From positions 124,001 through 188,000 of the forward strand of contig NZ_ATNM01000191.1 of NCBI RefSeq assembly GCF_000427295.1: a stretch of 64,000 nucleotides of DNA, read 5' to 3'. The notes under the pieces were generated by a model. The model was not told the origin of the DNA and searched no databases. It saw only the letters and a list, made by a program, of their open reading frames with translations. Both the position numbers and the translations under genes were made by a program. This stretch comes from Cyclobacterium qasimii M12-11B (GTDB lineage Bacteria > Bacteroidota > Bacteroidia > Cytophagales > Cyclobacteriaceae). This document shows positions 1 to 9,702 of this stretch, piece after piece (the first letter of the stretch is position 1; the number at the start of each line of letters is the position of its first letter).

Positions 1-512
1 GATGAAATATACCCCCACAATAAATTATATTTTTTAATAATAGCTCAATAAAAAACATAAAATTTGTCATAAAACATTTATTTCAGAATTATACACTGAT
101 TTATTCGAGATATTAAAATTATAATTCATGAAGTCGATTAAATTTAAACCTCCTGGGAAATCGTAAATAATGATTAAAAGAAACCACCACTCTAATCTAC
201 CAAAACTATTGAGTTGTGGTAGTAAAAAGCTATAAGTTGTCGTCACGAAAGCCCTTGATGTCAACTAATTGATGACCACAATGACTTATACCTTTTGACA
301 AGGTATAGGCGAAAACCAATCTACTGCTCCTGGTGCTATCATCAAATAACCCGGAAGAAATATTGTATTGTAATTTCTATATAGATTAGCTATTTTGTGA
401 CCTCCAAACACAAAATAGCAATAATATTATTGGTAAAACTTTGACATCTATACCAATAATGTTTACCCCAAAGCGCTCATTCGTGAAAAATATTAAAGTA
501 ACAACGTTAAAC
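1..512. other. Intergenic region, no gene seen
   Basis: AT-rich stretch before the first gene. No open frame here looks coding; a 65-codon frame on the minus strand at 67-264 has no recognisable features. A short inverted repeat (TATACCTT, 5-base loop, AAGGTATA) lies at 287-307. It is not followed by a T run, so it is not called a terminator; it could be an operator, with no further support. Confidence 0.5.
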
Positions 513-1778
513 ATGAAAAGCATAAAAAAGCATTATTTGAAAGTATTTATTGTATTGTTTTTTTTCCAAATTATTGGCTGTTCTCAGAAAAATGAAAACA
601 TTAAACCAGCGGATTACCCTGACCCGGAAAGCAACCCAACGTCCCATCTAATGTTGATGGGAGACTGGTTTGAGCATCCCCACGATATTGATTTTGATAA
701 GCTCCCAAAAATCCCATCCGAACATGCGCTCGTAAGTGATGTGACGGCTGAAGGAGTAAACCACCCTACTTTCTCGGAAGCAAAAACAAGTGGTGGTGTC
801 AACCAACATTCCTATATCACTTTTTACAATGACAAGTACTGGCTGATGTGGAGTGATGGCCCTGGTGTCGAAGACAGGGTTGGGCAGGTAGTGAAATATG
901 CGACAAGTACGGATGGACTCAACTGGTCTGAACCTGATTTTCTCACTTCCTACCCAGAAGGATCCGGTCCAGAATCAGAACATTACAATACCCGAACTGA
1001 AAAAGGGAAGCGTTGGATTTCCCGCGGTTTCTGGCAAAGGGATGGAGAACTACTGGCCCTGGCATCCCTTGATGAAGCCGCAGGTTTTTTTGGACCGAGT
1101 CTGGAACTTTGGGCTTATAAATGGAATGGCACATCCAATTCCTGGGAAGAAAAAGGAGTTGTTTATAAAAATGCCATCAACAATTTCCCTCCAAAACTTC
1201 TGCCATCAGGAGAGTGGCTAATGTCCAGGAGAGCTTATGATTATAAAGAATCTGGCATTGAATTTTTGCTCGGTGGAATTAAGGGCTTTGACCAATGGGA
1301 ATCCTATCCCGTAACAGGTTCTACCACTGAAATGGATCCTGAAGAGCCCTACTGGTGGGTGCTTCCTGACGGAAAAAACCTGATGGCACTCTTTAGAGAC
1401 AACAGGAAAAGTGGTTACCTCTACAGGGCATTCTCCATTGATAATGGCCGGACATGGAGCAATCCTGTGAAAACAAATTTCCCTGATGCCAGGTCAAAAT
1501 TTAATGGTTTAAGAATGAGTGATGGCAGGTATGTGCTGGTTTCTAACCCTCACCCTGAACGACGGGATCCGCTCACATTGGCCATTAGCGATGATGGAAT
1601 GGTATTTACCAAGATGGGTTACCTGACTGGTGGCCGACACATCGATTATCCGCATGTGATAGAGCAGGATGGCCATTTACTGATTGCCTTTGCTGGTTCT
1701 GTAAAGCAAAAAATCGAAGTTTTAAAGGTAAAAATTTCCGATTTGGATAAGCTGGAAATGCCTCCTTTGAAAAAGTAA
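513..1778 (+). CDS. Sialidase/BNR-like beta-propeller lipoprotein
   Basis: Probable secreted carbohydrate-active or sugar-binding propeller protein of the BNR/sialidase superfold. The frame is open from 441, but the ATG at 513 is preferred because it directly precedes a lipoprotein signal: a basic start, a hydrophobic run and lipobox IIGC with the lipidated Cys at about residue 23. That gives 421 residues. Asp-box-like turns are visible at about residues 130-138 (STDGLNW) and 307-315 (SIDNGRTW), with a weaker one near 365 (SDDG). No FRIP arginine motif of true GH33 sialidases is visible, so the substrate is unknown. It precedes a secreted FAD oxidoreductase and a GH109-like gene on the same strand, which suggests a role in glycan breakdown. 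Confidence 0.75.
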   Translation: MKSIKKHYLKVFIVLFFFQIIGCSQKNENIKPADYPDPESNPTSHLMLMGDWFEHPHDIDFDKLPKIPSEHALVSDVTAEGVNHPTFSEAKTSGGVNQHSYITFYNDKYWLMWSDGPGVEDRVGQVVKYATSTDGLNWSEPDFLTSYPEGSGPESEHYNTRTEKGKRWISRGFWQRDGELLALASLDEAAGFFGPSLELWAYKWNGTSNSWEEKGVVYKNAINNFPPKLLPSGEWLMSRRAYDYKESGIEFLLGGIKGFDQWESYPVTGSTTEMDPEEPYWWVLPDGKNLMALFRDNRKSGYLYRAFSIDNGRTWSNPVKTNFPDARSKFNGLRMSDGRYVLVSNPHPERRDPLTLAISDDGMVFTKMGYLTGGRHIDYPHVIEQDGHLLIAFAGSVKQKIEVLKVKISDLDKLEMPPLKK

Positions 1779-1958
1779 AAGGTTATTCAGTGCATGTGTA
1801 TGAATAAACGGAAATTAAACAAATAACCTGGATTGCCTCGTTTTAATTCTTGGCCTGGATCGAATTATTCGAATCCTTATTGCAGATTCAAACTTGAACC
1901 AAAAATGCCTCTAATGAACACATCAAGTTTCGCTGCTTGTTAAAACATTGATTTAAAA

Positions 1959-3983
1959 ATGAATAGAAGAAATTTCATAAGAATAAGTTCATTAGGAACC
2001 TTAATTACGGGTAGTGGAATAGCTGCTTCATGCGTAAATAAAAACGCTGATTCGGAGGGGGAAGATTATGCTGATATTGTTGTGGTAGGTGGAACGCCAG
2101 CAGGAATAATGGCGGCAATTGCAGCGGCAAGAATGGGATCTAAAGTAATTCTCACAGAATACCATTCTCACTTAGGCGGGATGACCACAAGTGGATTAGG
2201 TAAAAGTGATATAGAAAACAAAGAGGCCATTGCAGGTCTTTTTAAGGAATTCACCGAAAAGGTGCTGCAATACTATACAGAGAAATACGGAGATAACTCC
2301 AAAGAGGTCCTCCTTTGCAAAGAAGGCTATTATTATGAACCGTCGGTTGCCGAACTGGTATTTAACCAAATGATAGCGGAAGAGAAAAACATCAAGGTGT
2401 TATTCAATTACCAAATAGAGGAAGCCGAGCTGGAAGCCGGAAAGATTTCTAAGTTAAGATTTAAAGACCGTAGCAGTGGAGCCGATAAATCCCTAAAAGC
2501 TGAAGTATTTGTAGATGCTACCTATGAAGGGGATGTTTTTGCACTTGCTGGTGCCGCATTCCGATTGGGAAGGGAAGGAAAAGAGGAATTTGATGAAGCG
2601 CATGCAGGTCAAATATTCTTTGATTTCAATGAAAAGGCGTTTCTGGAAGGAGGCAGCGGAAAAGGGGATGACAGGTTGCCTGCCTATACTTACCGGCTGT
2701 GTATGACAGATGACCCCGAAAATAGTTATGTACTTTCTGAACCTCCTCATGGCTATGATAGGAACAACTATTTGGAATATTTTAACGATTTAAAGGACGG
2801 AAGATTAAGTGCTCCCAAGGTGTTTAAGGAAGGGCATGGTTATTATTCAGATCACTTTGATACAATGGTTAGGGTTTTTTCCTTCACCGAAATACCAAAC
2901 CGAAAGTATGATGTCAACATCAACCCAAGACCATTGGGATTTCCATTTGTGGGAGAAAACTACTCCTATCCTGAATCCGATTGGGCTGCTCGAGAAAGAA
3001 TATTCCAGAAGCATAGAGAACTGACCTTAGGCCTGATTTATTTTGTTCAAAATGATCCGGAAATCCCGGAAGCTCACAGAAATCTGGCCATGAAATACCA
3101 CTTGCCGAAGGATGAATTTACAGACAACGAACATTTCCCATGGCAATTGTATATCCGCGAGGCAAGGCGACTAAAAGGGATGTACACCCTCACCGAAAAT
3201 GATGTTACCCTGCGCGAGGATGCCCAAAGAACCACTGTTTTTGAAGACACTATTATTACAGGTGAATTTCCAATTGATAGCTTCCCTGTTTCCAAAGTTC
3301 CATCAAAGGACAATAAGGTATTGGAAGGCTATATAGGGATGTATGAAATATCTCCTTACCAGATTCCATACAGGATTCTGGTTCCTGAAAAAGTCCTGGG
3401 ATTGATTGTTCCGGTGGCGGCATCCACTACACATGTTGCCTATTCTACCGTAAGAATGGAACCCTTATGGATGGGAATTGGCCAGGTTGCAGGCATCGCC
3501 GCTCACTTGTCCAGAGAAATGCAGGTCGAAATTAAGGATGTTCCTGTGCTACAACTCCAGAACATTCTTATCGAGAACCGTCAGATTTTGACGTACTTTA
3601 AGGACCTAGACAGAGCCGACAAGGCTTTTGATGCCGTACAGTTTTGGGGTACCAAAGGATTTTTTGATTCCTATTCGGCAAGGCCACAGGAAGATCTCTC
3701 CACCGAGGATTATAAACTTTGGCTTAGCATTTTTAAAGAATTGACGGACACTACAGGAATTATCTCTGAAACCAATTTGAAGACTACCGGTCATACTGTT
3801 AAGATTACAGCCATTAATGAAATCATTCAAACCCTAAATATGGCAGATGAAGCAGGCCTTAAGCCGGATTCCTGGCTGTATGAAAAAAGGGATACCAATT
3901 CTTTTGTATTGAGAGGTGAAGCGAGCATGGCATTGTATCAACTCTACAGAAAAGCCAAGTTAAATGTAAATCAAAACGCTTAA
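1959..3983 (+). CDS. Secreted FAD-dependent oxidoreductase (FAD_oxidored family)
   Basis: 674-residue flavoprotein of the FAD-dependent oxidoreductase family common in Bacteroidota and Planctomycetes glycan loci. The N-terminus MNRRNFIRISS resembles a Tat signal, and AASC at Cys25 could be a lipobox, so the protein is probably exported folded and anchored. The FAD-binding Rossmann motif is at residues 41-57 (VVVGGTPAGIMAAI), an acidic residue ends the second strand near Glu67, and HLGGMTTSGLG at 71-81 is a typical second conserved block. The substrate cannot be read from sequence; relatives are often listed as xanthan-lyase-like or of unknown function. It lies between a sialidase-like lipoprotein and a GH109-like Gfo/Idh protein, so a role in oxidising sugars or acting with nearby heme proteins is an inference. 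Confidence 0.8.
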   Translation: MNRRNFIRISSLGTLITGSGIAASCVNKNADSEGEDYADIVVVGGTPAGIMAAIAAARMGSKVILTEYHSHLGGMTTSGLGKSDIENKEAIAGLFKEFTEKVLQYYTEKYGDNSKEVLLCKEGYYYEPSVAELVFNQMIAEEKNIKVLFNYQIEEAELEAGKISKLRFKDRSSGADKSLKAEVFVDATYEGDVFALAGAAFRLGREGKEEFDEAHAGQIFFDFNEKAFLEGGSGKGDDRLPAYTYRLCMTDDPENSYVLSEPPHGYDRNNYLEYFNDLKDGRLSAPKVFKEGHGYYSDHFDTMVRVFSFTEIPNRKYDVNINPRPLGFPFVGENYSYPESDWAARERIFQKHRELTLGLIYFVQNDPEIPEAHRNLAMKYHLPKDEFTDNEHFPWQLYIREARRLKGMYTLTENDVTLREDAQRTTVFEDTIITGEFPIDSFPVSKVPSKDNKVLEGYIGMYEISPYQIPYRILVPEKVLGLIVPVAASTTHVAYSTVRMEPLWMGIGQVAGIAAHLSREMQVEIKDVPVLQLQNILIENRQILTYFKDLDRADKAFDAVQFWGTKGFFDSYSARPQEDLSTEDYKLWLSIFKELTDTTGIISETNLKTTGHTVKITAINEIIQTLNMADEAGLKPDSWLYEKRDTNSFVLRGEASMALYQLYRKAKLNVNQNA

Positions 3984-4315
3984 ACGAAAAGTCTATTAAT
4001 TTAGAGTTTGTTGTTCCTAATAGCATTCTATTCTAATGGCAGTATTTCTTAATTATTCAAACAATTAGCAATTGCTCTTAACCAAAGCTTGTAGTACTCA
4101 GGGGAAATTTAATCATGAAATAATGAAGTTTTGTGAAAAAAAATGGTTTCGATAACGTTTCCGGTATTATTATTAGATTTTCATTTCATTATTCTTTCTG
4201 TATTGACTATATAGTAAAAGGAATAATGTAACCATTGAAATTTCGACGAACCAAGTAACCAACATTAACCCTTCAATTTTTCTAACCTTATTTTTGACCA
4301 TTAAAACTTTAAAGA
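3984..4315. other. Intergenic region with promoter for the GH109-like operon
   Basis: 332 bases without a gene. It holds a LacI-like dyad at 4150-4163 (listed separately) and presumably the promoter of the next operon. No terminator hairpin for the upstream gene was seen. Confidence 0.5.
4150..4163. promoter_or_regulatory. LacI/GalR-like operator candidate
   Basis: CGATAACGTTTCCG is an imperfect palindrome around AACGTT, fitting the form CGNNAACGTTNNCG. The same ten bases CGATAACGTT recur upstream of the second SusC gene at 28969-28978. LacI-family operators typically have a central CG within such a palindrome. No LacI-type regulator is encoded in the window. Confidence 0.35.
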
Positions 4316-5734
4316 ATGAAAAATAACCGCAGAGAATTCATCAAAATTGCCGGAATGGCAGGTGCAGGGATAGTTGTAGGATCGGGAAGATCTCAGGCTG
4401 AAACCCAAAAGAAGCAGTTACACAAGCAATCTTTTAACATGCATGGTTATGCCGCTCCAAAAATGGACAGGGTACGGATTGGATTGATTGGAGTGGGTAG
4501 TCGTGGTTCAGGAACATTAAACCGTTTTGCAAGTATAGATAATGTGGATATTATGGCTTTGTGTGATATCCTCCCAGGCAATATTGAAAAAGCACTTAAA
4601 ACAATAGAAGGTTATGGACACAACCCTGACACCTATTCAGACGGGGAAGAAGCTTACAAAGCGCTTTGTGACCGCAATGACATAGACTTGATTTACATTG
4701 CTACCCCTTGGAAATTCCATGCTCCCATCGCTGTTTATGCCATGGAAAGAGACAAACACGTCTATACTGAATTACCTGTAGGTATTACCCTCGAGGAATG
4801 CTGGCAGGTGGTGGAAACTTCCGAAAGGACAAAAAAGCATTGCTTTATGGGATGTGGCTCATGTCATGACCCCATGTCGGCTACCGTTTTGAATATGGCT
4901 AGAGATGGCTTTTTTGGTGAATTGATTCATGGAGAAGGAAACTATGTTCATGATAGGGTAAATGGTCCAGATAGGTGGGAAAGAGATGCCGACAATTGGT
5001 TCGGTTACCGACCTTGGCGCTTAAAAGAAAATGTTGGTAGGAATGGCAACCTTTACCCGCAACATGGTCTGGGACCAGCTGCCCAGATGATGGATCTCAA
5101 TTATGGAGATCAAATGGAATATTTGGTTTCCATTTCTAGTGGTGATTTTACCATGGCGCCTAAAATGAAAGAGCTGGCTGAAAAAGACCCTTATTTCGAA
5201 CCTTATGATGGACTTAAATTCCGTGGAAACATGAATACTACCCTTATTCGTACTTTTAAAGGGAGAACCATCATGTTGCAACATGACATAAGCTCACCTA
5301 GACCTGGTTCCAGGTTCCAAATGATCAGTGGCTCCAAAGGCATCTATGAAGCCCGACCACCAAGAATAGCGATTAGTGAGGATTATATGGAAGAAAGTGA
5401 ATTCAAAGCACTTGTGGAAAAATACACCCCAAAGATGACGAGAACGTTCCAAGAGAAGGTATCACAAGCTGGAGGAATTAAGGGAAGCAGATCCTACGAA
5501 AGGGTTACAGCAAGTGATTGGCGCCTGATTGATTGCCTCAGAAATGGATTGCCTTTGGAAATGGATGTGTACGATGCTGCCTTGTGGACAGCCGTTACTC
5601 CTTTGAGTGAACAATCAGTAGCCCAACAAGGCAAAACAATGAAGGTTCCTGACTTTACTTCTGGTGCATGGAAAACAAATAAAAGAGGAATGGACATTGA
5701 TTTAAAAGAAGGTGGCACAACCAATTTAATTTAA
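4316..5734 (+). CDS. Gfo/Idh/MocA-type GH109-like glycosidase (Tat-exported)
   Basis: 472-residue NAD(P)-dependent Gfo/Idh/MocA protein with strong resemblance to glycoside hydrolase family 109 (alpha-N-acetylgalactosaminidase type), which uses NAD+ in a redox-assisted hydrolysis. A Tat-type leader (NRREFIK) indicates export as a folded holoprotein. The NAD Rossmann motif GVGSRG is at 59-64. GH109-like blocks follow: ATPWKFH near 129-135, TELP at 151-154, GNYVHD at 208-213, NLYPQHGLGP at 245-254 (Tyr247 and His250 lie where family members carry catalytic or substrate-contacting Tyr and His) and a later HDISSPRPGSRF block. The downstream FG-GAP/heme gene starts 20 bases on, so the two are probably co-transcribed. 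An ordinary sugar dehydrogenase of the same superfamily is the alternative. Confidence 0.78.
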   Translation: MKNNRREFIKIAGMAGAGIVVGSGRSQAETQKKQLHKQSFNMHGYAAPKMDRVRIGLIGVGSRGSGTLNRFASIDNVDIMALCDILPGNIEKALKTIEGYGHNPDTYSDGEEAYKALCDRNDIDLIYIATPWKFHAPIAVYAMERDKHVYTELPVGITLEECWQVVETSERTKKHCFMGCGSCHDPMSATVLNMARDGFFGELIHGEGNYVHDRVNGPDRWERDADNWFGYRPWRLKENVGRNGNLYPQHGLGPAAQMMDLNYGDQMEYLVSISSGDFTMAPKMKELAEKDPYFEPYDGLKFRGNMNTTLIRTFKGRTIMLQHDISSPRPGSRFQMISGSKGIYEARPPRIAISEDYMEESEFKALVEKYTPKMTRTFQEKVSQAGGIKGSRSYERVTASDWRLIDCLRNGLPLEMDVYDAALWTAVTPLSEQSVAQQGKTMKVPDFTSGAWKTNKRGMDIDLKEGGTTNLI

Positions 5735-5754
5735 GGGTTGGAAAGTGAATTTTC

Positions 5755-7350
5755 ATGAACAATAAAAGCATCCTACCACTGAAGTTTATTTTCTTTTGCC
5801 TCTTGCTCAACTTTTCCTGCAATGGTTCTGGGGAAAAGAAAGTTATCCAAAAGCTTGAGTCTGAAAATGCCATCTCCGGGAAGGAACTGTCAGAAAACCA
5901 TTGCCAAAGCTGTCATTTGTATCCAGATCCATCTGAACTGGATAAAAAAACCTGGGAACGGTCGGTATTGCCGCTGATGGGAAGGTTGTTTGGAATTTAT
6001 GAAGCAGAGGTGCCAAGAATTAAAATCCTAGAAGGCGCTATTAACAAAAAGGCCGTTGAGGAGCTTCATATGTTTCCTGAAAAACCCAGCATTTCTGCTG
6101 TCCACTGGGAAAAGATAAAAGCTTTTTATTTAGCGGAAGCACCTGAGGCGTTAGACCAAACCCTTTGGGAAGAAAGTAAAATTGGCCATTTGGAAGGTTT
6201 TGAAATGGTGGAGCCTAAAGAAAATGGGAAGCTTCAGAACATAACGTTCTTAAAAACAGATTCCAATCTTAAGGGCATCTATGTAGGTGGTGCTTCTGGG
6301 GAGCGGGGTTCTCTGGCCATTTTAAATAATGACAACAGGATTTCTCAAATGATCCCTCTTCCTTCTGCCCCGACAGATGTAGCGTTTGGAAAGGACGAGC
6401 TCTCCATCACACTGGCTGGTTCGCTCAGGCTTTCCCCAGGGAAAAACAAATTTGGAGATTTGATCACCTTGTTCAGAAATCCTGGAGACCTTCAATATTC
6501 GTCTTTCAGGAAGTTTTTGAGTCAATTGAACCGTCCTGTTCAAACAGTTTTTGAAGATATAAATGGCAATGGGCTAACCGATATTCTGATAGCAGAATTT
6601 GGGTATTATACCGGAGCCCTTACTTTGTTTCAAAACACAGGAAAACCGGAACAACCTTATAAAAAAACTACCTTGAAAAATGTCTCAGGGGCAATTCATA
6701 CCGATGTTCAGGACATGAACGGAGATGGAAAAAAGGACATCATCACGCTTTTTGCTCAAGGGGATGAAGGAATATCTATCTTTTACAATGAGGGAGAAGG
6801 TCAATTTAAAGAAGAAAGAGTATTGAGGTTTCCTCCTACTTACGGTTCCGTATCTTTTGATTTGGTGGATTTCAACCAGGATGGACATCTGGACATCCTT
6901 TATGGGAATGGAGACAATGGGGATTATCCACCCATTTCAAAACCCTACCATGGGCTAAGAATATTTGAAAATGATGGAGAAAATAACTTTAAGCAGGTTT
7001 ATTTTTTCCCTATGAATGGAGTCAATAAATGTGCCGCTGCAGATTTTGACCAGGATGGCCAACTTGAAATTGTTGCGGTAGCCTATTTTCCTGATTTTGA
7101 TTTACCAGGCAGGCAGGATTTTGTTTACCTGAAGCAGGAAGCCCCCTATGCTTATCAGCCCCAGGTTTTAAAAACAAAACTAGATGCACGGTGGATTACT
7201 TTTGAAATCGGAGATATAGACAAAGATGGCGACTTGGATTTGCTACTTGGATCTAATGGCAAATACGACAATAAAGCAAATCCTTCAGAAAAACTTAAAA
7301 AGCTAAATGGCCCTTTGTTGATATTGAAAAACTTAAAAACACAGAAATAA
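5755..7350 (+). CDS. FG-GAP/VCBS repeat lipoprotein with N-terminal heme c site
   Basis: 531-residue lipoprotein (lipobox ends at Cys22). A single CxxCH heme c motif is at residues 50-54, followed by a small helical segment like that of cytochrome domains. From about residue 250 come at least five FG-GAP/VCBS calcium-loop repeats of the DxNxDG type (DINGNGLTD, DMNGDGKKD, DFNQDGHLD, DFDQDGQLE, DIDKDGDLD), predicting a beta-propeller. The gene is 20 bases after the GH109-like gene. The layout suggests a surface or periplasmic electron acceptor or binding partner for secreted oxidoreductases nearby. Heme attachment is inferred from the motif; the distal ligand is not assigned. Confidence 0.8.
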   Translation: MNNKSILPLKFIFFCLLLNFSCNGSGEKKVIQKLESENAISGKELSENHCQSCHLYPDPSELDKKTWERSVLPLMGRLFGIYEAEVPRIKILEGAINKKAVEELHMFPEKPSISAVHWEKIKAFYLAEAPEALDQTLWEESKIGHLEGFEMVEPKENGKLQNITFLKTDSNLKGIYVGGASGERGSLAILNNDNRISQMIPLPSAPTDVAFGKDELSITLAGSLRLSPGKNKFGDLITLFRNPGDLQYSSFRKFLSQLNRPVQTVFEDINGNGLTDILIAEFGYYTGALTLFQNTGKPEQPYKKTTLKNVSGAIHTDVQDMNGDGKKDIITLFAQGDEGISIFYNEGEGQFKEERVLRFPPTYGSVSFDLVDFNQDGHLDILYGNGDNGDYPPISKPYHGLRIFENDGENNFKQVYFFPMNGVNKCAAADFDQDGQLEIVAVAYFPDFDLPGRQDFVYLKQEAPYAYQPQVLKTKLDARWITFEIGDIDKDGDLDLLLGSNGKYDNKANPSEKLKKLNGPLLILKNLKTQK

Positions 7351-7435
7351 ATTAAGATGAAGCTTCTCCCCATTGGCCTCAGAAATAGGTGGAATTATTT
7401 CTGGTACCATTGTAGCGAAAAATGGCTTAAGACTT

Positions 7436-8500
7436 TTATTGAGTATTCAAATCCAAACTATGAATGAGTTCATGAATAAATGCAAGCTTTTTGCTAACTG
7501 GTGATGAAATGACAAAAGGATAAGTATCTGGAAGGCCCATGCTCCTATTCAAGCTGTTCAACGCCAAAGACAAAGAAGTCCATTGATTGAGGAGCATTGA
7601 AAAATCAACATAACTATAGGCATCCTCCGAAAACTGAGTGGAAACATTATCTGTAACTCCAGTAAGTTTTGGGTTTATAGACAAGCCAAAAGCATATGCA
7701 GTCTCCAAAGTGTCCACCATGTGAAGGTAATGTGCCCATGACTCCGCCCAGTCTTCCCATGGATGTGCACTGGAATAAGAAGAAATATAGTTCTCCTGCC
7801 AGTTGTCTGGTGCCCCATTACTGTAATGTTTGTCAAGCGCATCAGAGTAGGACATGCTTTCATCTCCAAAAACAGACCGGAATTTTGCTAGCCATTCCGT
7901 TTCTGCGATCAATACTTCCCAATAATAATGACCGATTTCATGCCTGAAATGTCCCAAGACAGTTCTGTAGACTTCGTCCATTTGTTTTCTAGCCATGGCC
8001 CGTTCTACATCGTCCGCCTCTGCTATGTTCATGGTAATAATTCCGGAAGCATGTCCAGTCAATACCTTTTTCTGATTTTGGCTGGCCTTAAACTCAAAGC
8101 CCAGTCCTTTACCAGAAGATTCATCCCATGGAAAAAAAGGGAGTTTCCATCTCAAAAGCGCATAAACCAGCCTGTGTTTGGCTTGTTCGATTTTTATCCA
8201 CCTTTTCCTATAAGCAGGGTTAACCAAATCCGGTATAATCCGATTTAAGGAACAGGCCTTACAGTACTTTTCGGTGGATGCATGGGGTATCAACCAGTTG
8301 CAGGCGTCAAGCTTATTGTTTTCGCAAAAGCGAAAGGCAACTTTGGCTTCATCCTTTGTAATAAAATAGCCATTGGATTTTTCAAGAGCCAGCAGGTCAA
8401 GACTATTTGGGTCAAAACCCAATGAGGACTGGCAATGGCTACAATGGGTATTTTCAAAAAATGTCAGCTGACGGCAATGGCCACATTGGAAAAGTTTCAT
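7436..8500 (-). CDS. Zinc-ribbon putative zinc metallopeptidase (COG4307/DUF2248-like)
   Basis: 354-residue cytoplasmic protein. A four-cysteine zinc ribbon opens it (Cys6, Cys9, Cys20, Cys23), and a zinc-peptidase HEIGH motif sits at 187-191, preceded by FRH and followed by YYWEVL. This is the architecture of the bacterial 'putative zinc-binding metallopeptidase' family (COG4307), whose substrates are unknown. No signal peptide is present. Further CxxC pairs at about 80-83 may bind another metal ion. It is transcribed towards the upstream FG-GAP gene. Confidence 0.8.
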   Translation of the reverse strand: MKLFQCGHCRQLTFFENTHCSHCQSSLGFDPNSLDLLALEKSNGYFITKDEAKVAFRFCENNKLDACNWLIPHASTEKYCKACSLNRIIPDLVNPAYRKRWIKIEQAKHRLVYALLRWKLPFFPWDESSGKGLGFEFKASQNQKKVLTGHASGIITMNIAEADDVERAMARKQMDEVYRTVLGHFRHEIGHYYWEVLIAETEWLAKFRSVFGDESMSYSDALDKHYSNGAPDNWQENYISSYSSAHPWEDWAESWAHYLHMVDTLETAYAFGLSINPKLTGVTDNVSTQFSEDAYSYVDFSMLLNQWTSLSLALNSLNRSMGLPDTYPFVISSPVSKKLAFIHELIHSLDLNTQ

Positions 8501-8643
8501 GGTTAACGTTTTAGGAAATATAAGGAAAATTCAGTGATATAGGCCACTAAAATTTAACCCTTTCGAGGTTTTTTTGGATTCTTAAAAATTTCCAACCATC
8601 AACATATTAAGTATTGTTCAGTTATAAAAGTTAGATGAAATCA

Positions 8644-9702
8644 TTATAGGCTATATTTAATCAGCCTTATAACTCCCTCTTCAAAACTTAAGCCCATTAG
8701 ATTCTCCTGATCATCAATAACAAAAGAAAACAACTGTCTATCTAAATTAAACTCATTTATTAACTGGCCTTCAAAATCGAATTGCAGCACTTTAAAGGAG
8801 TTATTTTCATCAGCCTCTTCCTGAAACATTTTACCTGTTTCCACATTTGCATACAGAAGGTAAATAAAATTATCGCTTAGAAACATATCCACAGTAAAGG
8901 TGATCACCCCACCGGGTATCAACAAATTGGTATCAGTCGAAAAATCCGGCATTACTTCATCACCAATCAATATGGAATTCCTGAACACTCCCTCCAAATC
9001 ATAAAAATTCAATCTATTAAAATATTTCATGGATTGAACAATTACACCGACTTCTTCATTTATGCTTAAAAAGCTGTCATAGGCTATGGGTTTCTTTGTA
9101 TTAAAATTGACATCTGGCAGGTCTGGAAAATAATTAGTCCAATGTTTTGTTTGGGAATCTTCATTAAAAATGAAAAAATTACCTTCTCCATTTATATGGT
9201 CTTTTCCAATAATAGTATTGTTTGGTAAAAAAGACAGTTCAAATCCTCCCAATATTTTTTCATTTACACGATAGGTTTCTTTTGGAACATCATTATTTTG
9301 AAATATATCCTTTAGTGAATACTCCTTTATAACCCTTTTATTTACATCATGCACTGTAAATCCAAACCCATCCTTCCCATAATTTTTGATACTGCTGGGA
9401 ATTATATCCGGCATGCTTCCGAATTCTTCTGGCCCCTCTCCGAATTTGCCAAAACTGAATGTCTTTTTAAAGCCTTTATTGCTGTAAAATTGAAAGATTC
9501 CCTCAGCTGTCCGATCATGAAGAACGACCATAGAATCTATAGAATATATTTCAACAAGTCCGTTGTCATCATTTATTGCACTTATTCTCTCCCCTTTAAT
9601 TTTTTCTGTAGTATCACTTATGTATACTTTATTTTTATTTGACTTTTCACTGCAAGAGAATAATGTAAGGAGGAAGCCAATTGAAATCGCAAGTGTTCTC
9701 AT
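8644..9702 (-). CDS. Lipoprotein of probable six-bladed propeller fold
   Basis: 352-residue lipoprotein with a clear signal and lipobox (LLTLFSC, Cys17). The body resembles the 6-bladed beta-propeller / BF3164-type lipoproteins abundant in Bacteroidota: a hydrophobic beta-rich sequence with GKFGEGPEEFG, a block typical of that group, at about residues 82-92. No catalytic motif is visible. These lipoproteins are of unknown function, often near two-component systems or PULs. It stands alone, 143 bases upstream of the metallopeptidase on the same strand. Confidence 0.65.
   Translation of the reverse strand: MRTLAISIGFLLTLFSCSEKSNKNKVYISDTTEKIKGERISAINDDNGLVEIYSIDSMVVLHDRTAEGIFQFYSNKGFKKTFSFGKFGEGPEEFGSMPDIIPSSIKNYGKDGFGFTVHDVNKRVIKEYSLKDIFQNNDVPKETYRVNEKILGGFELSFLPNNTIIGKDHINGEGNFFIFNEDSQTKHWTNYFPDLPDVNFNTKKPIAYDSFLSINEEVGVIVQSMKYFNRLNFYDLEGVFRNSILIGDEVMPDFSTDTNLLIPGGVITFTVDMFLSDNFIYLLYANVETGKMFQEEADENNSFKVLQFDFEGQLINEFNLDRQLFSFVIDDQENLMGLSFEEGVIRLIKYSL

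Noticed and set aside
7380-7403. Hairpin CAGAAATA/TATTTCTG between convergent genes
   Set aside because: Only eight AT-rich pairs and no T run on either side; too weak to call a terminator.
7928-8248. 106-codon plus-strand frame inside the metallopeptidase gene
   Set aside because: Antisense shadow of a gene with clear zinc-ribbon and HExxH motifs.
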